64,000 nt of DNA, from NCBI RefSeq assembly GCF_037975245.1, contig NC_092568.1, positions 1,800,001-1,864,000 of the forward strand. Reading direction: 5' to 3'. The position numbers and the translations under genes are program-made. The stretch is from Apostichopus japonicus (taxonomy: Eukaryota; Echinodermata; Holothuroidea; Aspidochirotida; Stichopodidae). The notes below the pieces were generated by a model. It made no database searches. It worked only from the letters and a program-made list of their open reading frames with translations, and was not told the origin of the DNA. Below are positions 46,904 through 60,809 of the stretch, one piece after another. Position 1 is the first letter of the stretch, and each line of letters begins with the position of its first letter.

Positions 46904-49900
46904 TCCTGTCAATGTTGAATATTTTTCGGTATGAGTTACAATTTATCACCCTGAACTGTTGCCCGAACAGCGGTCGTGTAGCACTCCTGCACCGGTTAAC
47001 TGTATCCGTAATACCACCATTAGAATATGGTACACATCCACACCTGCTATACGCAGGTTAAGTGAACTGTTGCATTGGAAAATGTTTACACGGATTGATA
47101 AGAAACATATAAACGAATGTATACAGATTGAATTCAGCATTCTGACGTGTGATGAAATTCGTAGTAAAGATCTGTGAGCCTGTGTATCTTACCCCTACAC
47201 CGTCCTCACACCCCTCCCACCCCACCCCACTCACCCCACTACACCATATATAGGCCTACCGGTCAATTGCGTAATCTTTGTTTCTCATTCACGTGAGCAT
47301 TATATTGACTCTTTACATGGGATAAAGTCTTCCTTGCCTGTTGGTATTTTCATTATAATAAACCCCTCAGTACACATTGCCAAGAAGAGATGTGTACAAA
47401 AAATATTGAAGGGCTAACTAATTAGATCCCTCCGCCACTAATATGTTTTTATACAGAAATACACCATTCGTGTTAACATAGGGAATAAACATACATTAGG
47501 AGAGTATATGAAACAGAAATGACACAAATCTGAGATCATTTTGAACACAAGGTCGAGACTGCCAGTAGCCATAAAAAAATGATATCATATACCGACTTAA
47601 TCTGAAGCTTATAACTAATCATCTGTTTCACCATAGCAACCGAAGAGACATAAAACCTATTTCAGCGAGCATGTTTAATACAAATATCAAATACTTGTAA
47701 TGTATACGGCATTAAATCTATTATGGACTGTTTATGGAGCCAGATTATACGTCTTTTATTCAATAGGACAATATGAGGTATATACAGTCCAGTTTAAGTT
47801 TCGTCTTTATGAATCATTAACCTCTTTAGATTCGTCCCATGGGAAATGCATCTCTAGATTGAGTCTCCTGTTTAATCCAATTGATAGCTTGAAATAATAA
47901 CCTTTTCTCCACTTATGCAAATGAAATCATTGACACAGCCGTTTTCGATTCTTGCAACTATATAACTCCATAAAGTGGCATTAAAACGCTATATGCATAA
48001 AGGTATAGGCTTATATATCTTTATCGCCGAGTTTATAACGAATGCAAATCGTCTTTATTTTTAGTAAATCAATTTACTGGATGCCACATACAGTGTTAGG
48101 CCGATGATTAATACGGTTATGACTTAAAGATGACAGCTATATAAGATATAGGTTTCCATAGATACGGCATTAGATGATACAACCGTGATAGGGTTGATTT
48201 TACTATGAAAGTGAGCCGCGTTCTTCTTCTTTTTTCAATTCCTAGTGTGCATATAATTACTATGTACAGTAGGTTGTAGGGTTATAGTAAGGTGTTACAC
48301 GAATACATTGATTTTATGTATGATCGATTAATAACAAAATTTAATGTGTTTTTAATGAAGCAAACTATAGTTAAAATAAGATAAAATTATATTTTAAGCT
48401 ATGACTTTAGGCACAAAATTTATTTTGATAGTATGTATATGACTGTTATGAAACAGTGCTACCATGCAGTCCCGATTGTAGACCTGCAACACTTTTTTTG
48501 AGAAATGACCCTTTAGTGAGATTAGGTTCGTCAATCAAAGCTATAATATACACAATTACCATTAGGTCAATTTTCTTGAATGCAAAACATAAATCAATGG
48601 GTCAAACATTTGAATCTAATATAGCGTCAACTAACTTGGTTGATTACGTGTTTATAATTATTTCGTTAAAGACAAATAGTGTTGAATTTCATCCAACTGT
48701 TCTCTGTCCGTTCAAAGAACATGGTTTGTGGGTTGAGTTAATAAATTCATTAAACAATGGATTAACATTAGCATTCAGTCCTGTGTCCGAAGAGCTGACG
48801 TCATCATCAATTTGACCTTAAAGGTGCATTCCGGAGATTAAACATTCTAAAGTGAATATCTTGAAAAACTGAAATAGATAAAGAAACATAACAAGTTTTT
48901 TATTGTTGACTAAAAAATATCGAGACTGAAATTCTGCCTAAAGTGATCCTTGAACGGATAAAACCTCTCTTCAGTGTTCAAACTGAAAGAATAGTATAGA
49001 ACCTATAGGCTACAGATAGAGTAAACCTCGCAGGGGGATGCTGAAGTATGGATTACTCAGTTGATATAGGCTATTAAATTGATTCAATCTGAAGAGAAGG
49101 ATATTGGCCTGAAATTCTTCAGGGGGCTAAGACAGCCATTCCTATGGTTCCGCTGATAAATATGGAAATGTTTGTTTTCAAAGCTGTCGCACTGGGACTG
49201 GGCTAGAAACGTGTCAATGTTTCACGATTAATCCATGATTTGAACTTAAATAATTATCTATCCACTTTCTAAGAATTGTTGGGATGCAGAAGATAACCCA
49301 TTGAGAGTCGTTTTATATTTATAACCACGGAAATAAAATCGCGAGCTTTTGGCAATCATTGAAAGTGCAGGTTGCAGTTGGCGTTCCATATACATGCATG
49401 GGTTGTCAATAAAGAAGTAATAAGAAGCTTTGTAAGTTACGAGTATCGATCTATCGATCAGTAGTTACGAGCCGTTATATATGTCTGTATGTACTATGAA
49501 AGTATATATTTGGAATCCTTACAGTCGCCTTTAAAAAGCATGGTCAATGAACTCTGGATTAGAGAATAGAGTAGAACGTGCCCCACCCCCCCACCCCCAC
49601 CTTCATCGTCAGTCGAAGGGAAATTGTCAGTTGGAAGATTTTTTTTGTATTCAGCCAGGGAAGCAGGGAAGACCATTACTATGCCTCAGAAGGTACCATT
49701 AGACGTCTAACTTTTTTCCTAAAAGGATCGCCAGACCCCCACCCACACCCTCACCCTCCCCACTCCATGGAAAGAGGCTTTAATGACCTCAAACAGCACT
49801 TCCTACTATATTATATCTTTGATTCGCCTCTGAAATCCTAAAGAAGTTCAGCGTCCCCCCCCCCCCCCCCTTATAATCAGTTGGGAAATTTTGAATTTAT

Positions 49901-52900
49901 CGCATTCTTGCGTTTAGAGCTACTTATATAGACCTTACTTGTAGTCTAAATGTGCCTGAGACTGCACAATTTGATGCCTAAATGTTTAATTCTTCTCGAG
50001 GGAACCCCTCTGTAATGGAAGTAGGCTCAATTGACACCGGAGCTATACACCTCCTTTATAAATCCCCGATTCGCCTCTTCTCCTTGTATAAACTTGGGGA
50101 ACAATTTTAAGTCCCTGCTCCCCCCACACATTTTTAAAATCCTGCTCATGCCACTGTTACATCATATATGTATAGTCTAAAGAATAAAATAGCATTTGAC
50201 CTCACTACTTTTCTCCAGTAGAACTAATCACTCTTAAGTGCAAAACATTTAACTGAAATTAATTCCACTTAACTTAAGTATGTAACATAATAAGAACAAT
50301 CTCATATAAATTTTACTATGCTTAATAGTAATTAATTCCACTTAAGTGTAAAATTGTAATTAACTTAATTAACATTGTATTCTATACTTAAGCTGTACAA
50401 TTGTCTGTTTGTTCGTTTGTTTTTGTTTGTTTGGTTTTTTGCTTAGGTGAAATTGAGTTTCAATTAAGTACAACTTTAGGGGAATTGTTCTAACGTAGAC
50501 TGGTATCTCATTATTTTCGTGTTAGATGCTTAAACATATTACAAAATGGCGGACATTATCAAGCGTTCCACTTTACAATGTCATCGGATTGTGTCAACCG
50601 TTATAAGGCCATAACGTAATATTATACATAGTATACAAGGAAACAGTTGCTATCAAGACCTATTAATCATTGATACCGGACAACAACCCCGTAGTGGATG
50701 CCGTGTATAAGTGACGATAGTCAACTGAAGAATACTGAATGACTGAAACAAAGGTATAATAAGTTACAAACCTGCAGACAATTCACTTATGCTACGTTTG
50801 AGATTTACTGAACAATGAAATTGATTGATCAATCAAATATTTCACTTCAGTGAAATTGATTGATCAGTCACGTTTCACTTAAGTAGAATGATATCCCTGG
50901 TACACAATGATGACATGGTTGTATATAACTTGAGAGGAAAACATAAGAGGAATAACGGAAAGGATTCAGCTCGAAAATATTGTCACGAACATTGTGGAGT
51001 GAATTGATGTAGAGTATATAAGGTAAATGTTAAACGGCTTGCCATAAAATCGCGCATTACATGAGTAACGTTTCTTACAGTAAAAGACATTAGCTTATGA
51101 TAGCAGCATGATACTAACTTATTTCACTCATAGTAATGGTAAAACTTCGTTTGTTCTTGACGCCATTTATAATGTTCCAGAATGTAGGCTAAATTAAACA
51201 AATCGTAAACCTCTACAATTCTACCCGCTTCCATAACTCGTTGCTAGATTATTGAGGTATTCCAGGCGTCCAGCTACGTAAACAATCATAACTTTTGTTT
51301 ATATGCTACAATAATACATTTACATACAAATATTACCAGAGTGCGAACATTACCACGATGGAAGATTGACAGGTTCATATTAAGATATAGATTTCAGTGT
51401 GATCAAAGTCTAGTGTGAGCATATAGAAGCATGTATATTCACCTTTGATACTCAGTAGTTGACATAGGAATAAATTCGTCTGGCAAGCTGACGTATACTG
51501 AAATAGGATAACACGCATCAAATTACGAAGAAGCTTTATGCGTAATAGGAACTAGAATATAAGAATATGTGCTATTATGATAGTGGGAGAGATATTTACA
51601 CATTAAAGGTAAAAGAAATTGCCGTCTCTCACAATTGTGTGTTCTCTTAACGTCTGTGTTAGGATGGTGAGCCTAACCTGCACTAATAACAATTGCTAAT
51701 CTTGGTGCTTTTGAGATTCGCCGAGAAGTTACTATACATGAGTGCACCGATTAAATATTGAAGTAGCAAAACGTAAATTGAATTACCGTATATATGCTAA
51801 GCCTGGTGGGAATGATAGTTACACCACGTGTTCCATATGAACGTTGTGTTAGGATGGTGAGCCTAACCTACTAATAACTCTGCTTATTCAAAACCGAATA
51901 TACGTTTTCGTGAAGTTCGTGCCATATCTGTTGTTTTTAAAGTAATGTTGCTGTACTTGTCAAGCGACGATTTTGTAATCTTTGGTAATTAAATATAGTT
52001 TATTCGCCTTTTTTCGCCATCGGGCATGATGGCCTATACCGCTTACCAATACTTTCCACATTGTCCTGTAGCTTATGTCAATAGTTTATGTTAAACATAA
52101 AGCGCCACGAACAACAATAAAATATACTGATGATCTAAAACACTAACGGAGCCTACGCTTTCTTCTAATTTCTAAAAATGTCTAAAAGATGAAGAATGAC
52201 TCTCTATCTGTTAGGCGACAGTTTTTATAACTTACACTAAATAAATTTAATCTTCCCACACCACATGCGTCATCGGTCGAAAAGGGCTTCTTTTATATTG
52301 TGCTTGATTGTGTATCCTAACCAACGCCGTAGTATATCTCTGTCCATAGCAAACATTCACTGCAATAATTTATTACCCTGTAGATAAGAGTATACAGTAA
52401 TTAACTAATGCAAACTCAAGTATATAGACTTTTAGTATAGGCTGGTTTTTTCGCATCCATCAGTAGCACATGCATGTGGTATTTACTTAGCCTACTGTAT
52501 ATTAGGATTACGTCTATATACATAACGTAAAGATCCCATTCATCTTTGTTGAAAATAAATAATATTACGATGTGTATTTATGCGTGAACTTGCAACCCAG
52601 TAACCTGCTGTATCTATAAGATAAACGGACATATTTCTCATCGTTATTATTGTCACAATTTTATTAAACTTTACTACAGAATCGTTGAACAGAGAATGTA
52701 AATATTGCGACTTGCCGTGAAGTACAATCCACTTAATAAAATTGTGTTTCTTTCAATCAACTTGATTCTTTCTTTCTTTTCTTTCTTTTTTCACTTCGTT
52801 GTCATTTTTATCCCCGTGTCTTTGCTTCCTTCAAAAGCAACAGCAACAGTAAATTATATTTCTTTAGGGATGGAAATAAAACCTGTGGTAAAGATCCTCT

Positions 52901-54990
52901 ATCAAATGTGTGTGGTGTGTCTCTGTATGGGTATATGTGTGTCTGTCTGTGTTTGAAGAGACTTCGGTAATATACTGGTAACTATTAACTATATAATCAT
53001 CCATCACTGAGCAGTTTGACTTTAACTCTCGTCGTAGTGTACCATGCATGAGATCTTAATTCATACCATGCAGAAACAGAATTCAGCTTTAGGCTACAAA
53101 ACTATCGATCATTATGTTTTACAAGGTTCTCGATAACATAAAAGACAGTAAAATCTAGGAGTATACAGAGTGATTTTGTCTGTTAAACTCACCTGATACA
53201 CAGTCAGTTCGTTACATATAGATTTAGCTGAAAACTATATCATGTTTGTAAGTGTTAGAGTAATTTTCCCGCGTTTCAAACCTATTACTGAGAAGAACAG
53301 CTCAATCGATCAAACGAAGACACTATCTCGAAATTTAGGTTATTCACCAACATTTTGAAATTTAAAATAAAATTTGCTCCTTTCGATGCTGGGGAAAATA
53401 TGTAGAAACTTTACAATGTTAGTATTTTTGGCACTCTTTAAAATAAATCATCATAGGTTTCATTCATCATTCGAACTGAAATTCTTACTGTATTGCATAT
53501 ATTATCGAATATCCACAAGTCGAACACAAAACCTGCTCTAAATCTTACAGATATATAAATATTAACCCCTCCTGACCCCCACCCCCGCCCCACCTCATTC
53601 CCTAACCTTCTATAACTAGCCTTAGATATATATAAACCCATTAGTAATCAATACAGCCTCATCTGTGTGAATACGTAGGCCTATCATAAATTATTTGGCA
53701 TCATTTTATCAGCCGCGGGATCGTTTAAGATTAACTGTCTGTATGTATATGAGTTTTAAGTATAGCTATATTTTTAAAAAAGCATTCCACCGGGTATTAT
53801 GGCTACCACATAGGCGCTCACTCATATATACAAACTGAATTATTTTTTCTGGCTTTCTCTATAATTTTTCCTGAGTTATTATATCGGAGCCGACCATGTG
53901 GATGCATTTAATCAGCCAGCATGCAGAATTGCGAATGTCACATTTAATATTACAAGATGGCGGCTTATGATGACGTCATGATTTTTTTCTTCATATTTAA
54001 GTGAAGGCAAAAAGGAAAGTGAGACAGAGAGAAAAAAGAATTAAAAAAAAAAAAACGGAGGAAAAAGTATTCGATTTCAACGGTAGCTCATTTCAACTGG
54101 AGATAATTTTTCTCTGCGTTTTTAATCAAAGTTTTATGTAGTTATAATGAATTCAAGAATTTATGGCGGTAGGCAAACTTTGACAGGGGATGTGATAGAA
54201 AAGTGTGCGAGATTTTATATATTTTAAAATATAAGCTTTTTGTCTCTCTTAATTTAATAGATTCCAAAGTTAATCAAAGTGATTAAATTTCAGATTACTT
54301 GTGATTATATATATTGTAACTTTCGAGAGAGAAATATTTTGGATCGAGCGATCACGTCCATTACTATCGACTGTAGATAAAAACTATTTTAAATTTTCAT
54401 TTCCATTTTATTATTCCGCTCTAAATTTAAAAGTTTGAGACATGTCGTTATTTGTATTCCATTATACGAAATATCTTGTTTTGTGAATTAGCATTTCCGA
54501 GGTTTTTAAGGATTTTTTAGATAGTTAAAGCAACGGAATTAACAATGTTTCAAAGTGTCAATGTTTCAATGGTTATAATTTTTGCTCTCAAATGTGCTAG
54601 AAATGCAGATACTGGTCACCTATCCATCTTCAGTCGTCCATAGACTATACTATACAACAATCAATGTATAATATTCAGCTGAACTGAGACACATTAAACA
54701 ATGTTCGGAAATAACATTGAACGGTCAGAACCCGAAGTAATTTATAAAACAGTTTGCAATTTTATAGCAAACATATAAGGCCTAAATTGACGATCTTTAA
54801 GAAATAATTTCCAGCCTTAATTTCCAGCCATATTGTCAATTGTTGACCCCAATTTGGGGGTATCAAGAGTAATGTTATGAGTGCCACCGGGCATATGTTT
54901 GTAGTGGTTTCAGTCGACGCTCTACAAACTATTGAGCGCGACCCAAAAGAGCGTCATTTCCTTGCGTCACAAGAATTTTTCCAGACGTCG
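46904..54990. other. Intergenic DNA, no gene confirmed
   Basis: AT-rich sequence with C-rich patches (47199-47253, 49583-49603, 49854-49870). A 119-codon open frame at 48456-48815 has no recognisable motif and may be chance. A TTAAAGGTGCATTCCGG word at 48823 resembles a MITE end without a partner. Two small hairpins lie at 51658-51677 and 51848-51867. Confidence 0.5.
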
Positions 54991-54993
54991 AAA

Positions 54994-55290
54994 ATGATAT
55001 GAGAGGAGAGTATAAAAGTGGTACTAGTATTAGAATCAGATAAAGGTAAGAAACGGTTCCTACTGTCAGTATGCGTGCTTTGAAGCATGATATGAGAGGC
55101 GGGTATGGAGTGGTATTAGCATCAGAATCAGATAAAGGTAAGAAACTGTTCATACTGTCAGTAACGAGTGTTTTGAAGCATGATATGAGAGGGGAGTATA
55201 AAGTGGTATTAGCATCAGAATCAGATAAAGGTAAGGAACTGTCCATACTGTCAGTATGAGTGTTATGAAGTATAATATGAGAGGACAGTG
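54994..55290. repeat. 92-93 bp minisatellite, three units plus partial
   Basis: Units start at about 54994, 55087, 55180 and 55272 (ATGATATGAGAGG and variants). Each contains AGAATCAGATAAAGGTAAG and a CTGTCAGTA word. The 93 bp unit is a multiple of three, so units 2 and 3 stay open in the same frame on the plus strand (55071-55259). Confidence 0.93.
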
Positions 55291-55299
55291 AACCGTGGT

Positions 55300-56567
55300 C
55301 TTAGCATTAGAAAATTGTACCAACTAGCCGGTTCAAACAGAATATGTATTCTGACCGTAAAAGAACAACGTATCACGTATTCTTAAATTATAAAACTGAA
55401 CACACATTTGCTGCTGTTAACAACGTCGTTGCATATAAACGTGTATTTTACGGCGCGGTACATATTTTCTGAGCTTAAAATATCTTAATATGGTATTGAT
55501 TAGATTCAGACATATATGGAGAGAGTCATCTGTATTAGTCCATAGTGAAATAATAAGACCTCCATTATGTCTTTGTTTGGCAAGATGAAAACATATTATT
55601 TGAACCGATTTTAGATTTTACAGGAAATCAATTTCAAAAGTGAGAATGATTCTCTACAAATTGAATTATTACAAAAGCTTATGCTCTAATTTATGCGACA
55701 AAAATAATATCATCGACAGACTTTTTGTATTTTTTCCTACATGTGTTAACATAATGTGACCACTTTCAATATGATGTGTTCTATATGACCGCCTAGAGCG
55801 ATATATCGTATATACCGCGCCTTCCTTAAGCTCTAACGGACATGGAATTTGATAATCACAAACTGTTCCAGTCTTTCCCAAAGGGAATTACTCCAGAGTG
55901 TCCCGGTACAAACAAAAAATTATACTGCATCGGTCGGATCGGGTTCGTTTGAGTTATCGTAATTAATTTACGTATACTAGAAACCTCATCTCCTCCGGTT
56001 TTTCTTTTTTTCCCTTTCGATGTTTCCGTTTTAGAAACTTCAATCAAAATGGCCCCTAAAAATAATATCGTGCGTGGGTTATGGAAAGGCCACCTCATGG
56101 AGGTAAAAATCCCTAACGATCAGGTGACGTGATGTAAAAGTTATCCGAAAGTGACACAATGTGAAGACACACACAATGGTATACAAACAGTGCACATTAT
56201 AGTCTATTTGTTAACTTGGATCGCTTGTATTAAAACTGAGATGATTTACAGGCTGAAATCACATCTCCAGTATTCACCGGACCCTGCAGGTGTTGGAGGA
56301 AGTGCTTTGGGGGAGGGTGATGGGCCGTTGGCAATCTAATGTAATACTATATAGTTCTTACGTCTAACGCTATGTTAAGACTTTGTTGAAATTAATCTAA
56401 ATGAATGGAGCAAACTAAAATTGATTTGATTGGTATATAAACTGTCCATTCTTGAACTATTTAAGTAAATTAAAGTATGCGGGAAAACAACAACATTTCA
56501 CTATCATCAATATATGATTTCTTCAGGAGTGTTTACATAAAACTGGCTCCAGTCTTCTAAGTTACGT

Positions 56568-56638
<71 letters not shown>

Positions 56639-59100
56639 TGTAAGCAAGAATGAATGCAAACAATCTCATCATTTTTCAGCAATTAAAACTGGGTTTTACT
56701 TCAGTCTTCCTTTTTGGTCCATTAGACACTAAGGTTTGAAATAGAAAAAAGCCCCTATTCGTTAGATTTAACATACACTAAAATTCTTGACTTGGAATGA
56801 TTCGTGATAGCTCGATATGTAAAGCAGCTATACACTAATTTTTGTTTTAACCTACACATAGATATCTCAGTTAGATTCAGGGACATGCTTATCAAATGAA
56901 GTGTGAGTAGCAGATGCATGGAAATGATCAAAGTGAACAGAAAATTGAACCCGACGCAAAACGCAGCATAAATGTCAAAGGTCTGAGGCTAAAGGTCGTG
57001 CGTATCTGTTCGCTTGAGAGCCATGGTACCGTACTGTAATACACTAGGTATAAATTATATCGCCATGATATACATTTGCACTAAATCTCTATATATGTTG
57101 TAAAGGTATCCATAAGTGGAGTCGATGACTTACATTCATGTTTGCACAAACATTAATGTTTTGTTATAGCTTACTTAAGTTGATAGGCATATATGCAGTG
57201 ACTCTTACGACGTTCCTAATAATTCTTAATTGAACACCGTTAGGTTATGCTTGGAAATTGTGTATATATGAAAATGCAAATACTACATTTTAGCAGTCCT
57301 TGTATACGAGACAAAAATGTATCGTTCAAATCAAACTTTATTTCGTCTCGGACAACTGTTAAAACTCAGCTCTACTGTCACATCTGATCGTCGTGCTTTA
57401 ACTCTATCCTGACAGAATTCCCCGAACGTAGGCCCTGGCATGTTAAATGTGTAGAGGCCTATTTGATTTTAATCAGAAAAACTTTCAAAATCTAGATCAA
57501 CTTATCCTTCAATCCTTGTCAGTTTCGATCAGTCGCGATCGGTTGCGATCACCTTAAATAAGTCAAATACAGCCTTATCTGTGTATTTTCGAGTGGTAAA
57601 GGGGGGTATTTGCATGATAATATTGACACAAGGGGCCATCTCGACATTTGATCTATCTTACAAGGTAAGTACAATATTAGTACAATATTCATTTAAACCA
57701 TACGTCGCTATTTTGTATACGCCTATCGGAAATTATAATCAGAGCTTACGAGGTTTCACTTGTGACTTTTCAATCAAACCTCTCTGTGACCTGGAATCCG
57801 TGTGATTGCTTTATATCATGTACTGTATTTAATTAGTTGAAAGAGCAAAACAGCGTGAGTTTCTTTTTAAAGATAATTTCCTCTTCAGCTGATGTATTGT
57901 TACCCCGTACAGATCTTGTATATGCGCATACCGTAAAAAAAAATTGTCCTCATGTGTGTTATATGGAGTTTTCGTTAGTGACAAACAATCGTTTTAATAT
58001 TGATATTGTGCATACATACTACAGTGTTGGTTACCGTTTAGAAATGTTGATGTATGACCATAAGTGAACCAAAATAAAAACAAGTATAAGACATTGAAAA
58101 CAAGATTAGATCGATCGAAAATTATTGAATGTATATTCGAATAATAAGTCGTTGCTCACATTTGGAAAGATGTTTTACGTGAGATATTGCCTTCTTTGTT
58201 TATTCATATATTATTTTTGTTATCTAATATATCATATACCCCAGCATCATACCCATTTGTTCTCTGGTAAGTTATGTGAAATATTATCGACTGTACACCA
58301 AGAAATCGTGATTTTCGAAAGAAGAAAATAAAACAAATCCATCAGTAACAGTCGGTTTCCACAGACATGTATATATGACCGGAGGAAGATCCTGTGCTGT
58401 GCCCCTGAAATGATATTGGAAAATTGTGATGATGCGACATACATAAAATGGCTCGTTTACCTAGTAGATATCTCGAAATTAGGTCACTGCATGCATGAGT
58501 CTGTAAATGACACACGCGCACTAGACGAGACATGGACATTATATCAGTATAATTTATTACCATGTCATGTGTAATCAAATTTGAACGTCTTCACATAGAC
58601 TTCACTCTAAACAAATTAAGAGCAAAAATTCACTCATTGAGAGTTTCTGCTCAATTGAGAATTGATTTTCACAGCTTTCTTAGACTGAAATTCTACAAAT
58701 TCAGTGTCACATAGAGTGGCTTATGTATGCCTCGATAGTGTGGAGTTACTGTTTGGTAAGAGTAAAAAAAAAAGAGTGCAACCATCTTTGACGCTCAGCA
58801 AGAGTGAAATTTCACTGTTAGAAATAAGAGTGTATACAAATACACATTAAACGTGTTCCAATTACATTCACATATAATTTTAAATATTTAAAACTATTTT
58901 AATCCCTACCATCTTCCCTTAATCTTCTCTTTGTCCCTATACAGATTATCTCCTACCTCTCCTTTTCCCTTTGTTGGTTTCTTTCTTCTCTCCACCCGTT
59001 GTCAGCTAATCCTCTTATATCTATCTCTTTTGTGTTCACCCTGCTCAGTAACCCTCATTAATCTGTATTCTGTGCTTGTATTTTGTCCCCTGTATTTTCT
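55300..59100. other. Intergenic DNA, no gene seen
   Basis: AT-rich. Apart from the AT microsatellite at 56571-56635 and a pyrimidine-rich stretch at 58900-59110 preceding the ribozyme-like motif, nothing is recognised. Confidence 0.5.
56571..56635. repeat. (AT)n microsatellite
   Basis: About 60 bp of AT dinucleotides. Confidence 0.96.
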
Positions 59101-59115
59101 GTTTTTTGTTATTCA

Positions 59116-59154
59116 GCCTCTGAAGAAGATCCTGCTAGGATCGAAACGTCAGGC
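59116..59154 (+). ncRNA. Hammerhead-ribozyme-like motif (Penelope-like element type)
   Basis: Elements in order: GCCT (stem I 5'), CTGAAGA (core C-U-G-A-N-G-A), an extra A, GATCC-TGCTA-GGATC (stem II and loop), GAAA (core), C-G (minimal stem III), TC (cleavage site), AGGC (stem I 3', pairs with GCCT). This matches the type I hammerhead core. Stem III is only A-C/G-U with no loop, as in minimal motifs that are thought to act as dimers. Penelope-like retroelements are known to carry such ribozymes. The pyrimidine-rich DNA just upstream would fit a truncated copy; no reverse transcriptase remains. Confidence 0.65.
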
Positions 59155-59316
59155 CCACTTACTGTTACACATAATGATAAAAATGTCAGTAGATACCTTC
59201 TCAATGCCTTTTAATGTCGTGGATATGTTTCTCATAAAAACTCAACGTAATTTATTTTTCAGTTAAACAAATTGTTGTAAGAATGACAATTTGAACATGT
59301 CGATTTTTATTTCTAA

Positions 59317-59318
<2 letters not shown>

Positions 59319-59394
<76 letters not shown>
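59319..59394. repeat. (AT)n microsatellite
   Basis: About 75 bp of AT dinucleotides, roughly 165 bp downstream of the ribozyme-like motif. Confidence 0.97.
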
Positions 59395-59396
<2 letters not shown>

Positions 59397-60588
59397 GCAA
59401 CTGCTTTTGAACAGCCATTATAATCTACATATAGGTTCAAACTCTAAAACAAGATTTGTTGTACTTCCCTCGTATACCTGTGTCTCATCAACATGCAGTC
59501 CAATGTACGAGCATGAAAACGTTGCTAAATAAAATATGAAAATATTGCAAGCTATTTTCCCATTATGATGAAAACTTCGTCTATATCTTCCTTTACACCA
59601 ACCATTATAGTTACTATCCATGTGATAATCAGAGGCATGAATTCTTTCAAACATTGAAATTTATATGTCAGAGACTTTTATGTTGCCTTCGTTTCGCGAT
59701 TAAAAATAGACGCTGTCTAGCGTTAGTAAATCATAAATTTAATCATTGGATTTCTCTCCCTGTATATCTATCTTTCTGTTAACAATATGAGCTATTGACA
59801 GCGTTCTGATTTGTGAGCTGACTCTCAAACAATGCCATGGAATTACCATGGCAACTGCTTCTTTCAGTGACAAAAGAAATGTTTTTTTTATGATGAACGG
59901 GATCGTTATAGGTTTTCAAATTCATGATTTACCAGACTGATAAATGATTTCAGACATGACGTTATAAAGCAAGCCACAACACTTACTGAGTTTTTCAGTT
60001 AACTGTTTTGGATTGAGATTATGACTCAAGTCTTACTGAGCTATAGACGTAAAGACGTAAAAAAAAAAAGCGAACGATGTCTCTCGCCCCATCTGAACTT
60101 GGCTGAAATAAAAAAGATGCTCCTCATGAAATAGAAAGTTACAAAGGAGTAAACTTCACGAAATCATCGTCTCCATGTATGCCCCCTTGTTTCCATCCAA
60201 TAAATTTAAACACGTTGCGGTCACTGATTGAACGTATCTTGAGAATGCCTTCTGCGGTGGGTCCAGGTGTTAAAGAGGAGGAGGGAGGGTAGCCCTGGAG
60301 TCATCTCATGTTGAAGGATCTGGAGAAAAGTTTCACGTAAAAGGGTGCATTCCTAGTTATACTTATAGGCTATAGGTTAGGTCGCAAACACGCAAGATTG
60401 TGCTATATAACAATTATATATAAAATCAATCTTGGAAGCCATTTATATAGTGGGGATTGCAAAGATGATCCATTATGTCGGGAAGTTATGTGGGAATTCT
60501 GTGGTTTTTCCGTTTAAATCAATGTCATATATCTAACTGCCCCTTGCAGTGCGTACACTGAAAAAATAAACTAGTCAATATTGCCACG

Positions 60589-60809
60589 GACTAACGTTAA
60601 ATTAGTTTGTAACGTTAGTCAATGCACACGAACTAGCAAAAATCTTCGTTTCATCGCTGCTTCTTAGTCAGTTTACACTGACTAAGGAAAATATAGTCGC
60701 AGCTTAGTCGATGGCGACGGACTAAGGTATTTTAACCCATGGACTAAGAACGATACGGACACCCGATTTACGCCATAATCGTAGCTTAGTCGGTCGGTCG
60801 ACGGACTAA
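60589..60809. repeat. Cluster of four GACTAA/TTAGTC hairpins
   Basis: Inverted repeats: 60589-60620 (11 bp stem GACTAACGTTA, 10 nt loop), 60663-60686 (10 bp stem CTTAGTCAGT, 4 nt loop TTAC), 60703-60726 (7 bp stem CTTAGTC), 60786-60809 (6 bp stem TTAGTC). The last two lie in an imperfect ~83 bp duplication ending GTATTTTAACCCA. Confidence 0.85.

Noticed and set aside
48456-48815. 119-codon open frame, plus strand
   Set aside because: No recognisable domain, no splice context or neighbouring exon; length is possible by chance in 38 kb of non-coding DNA.
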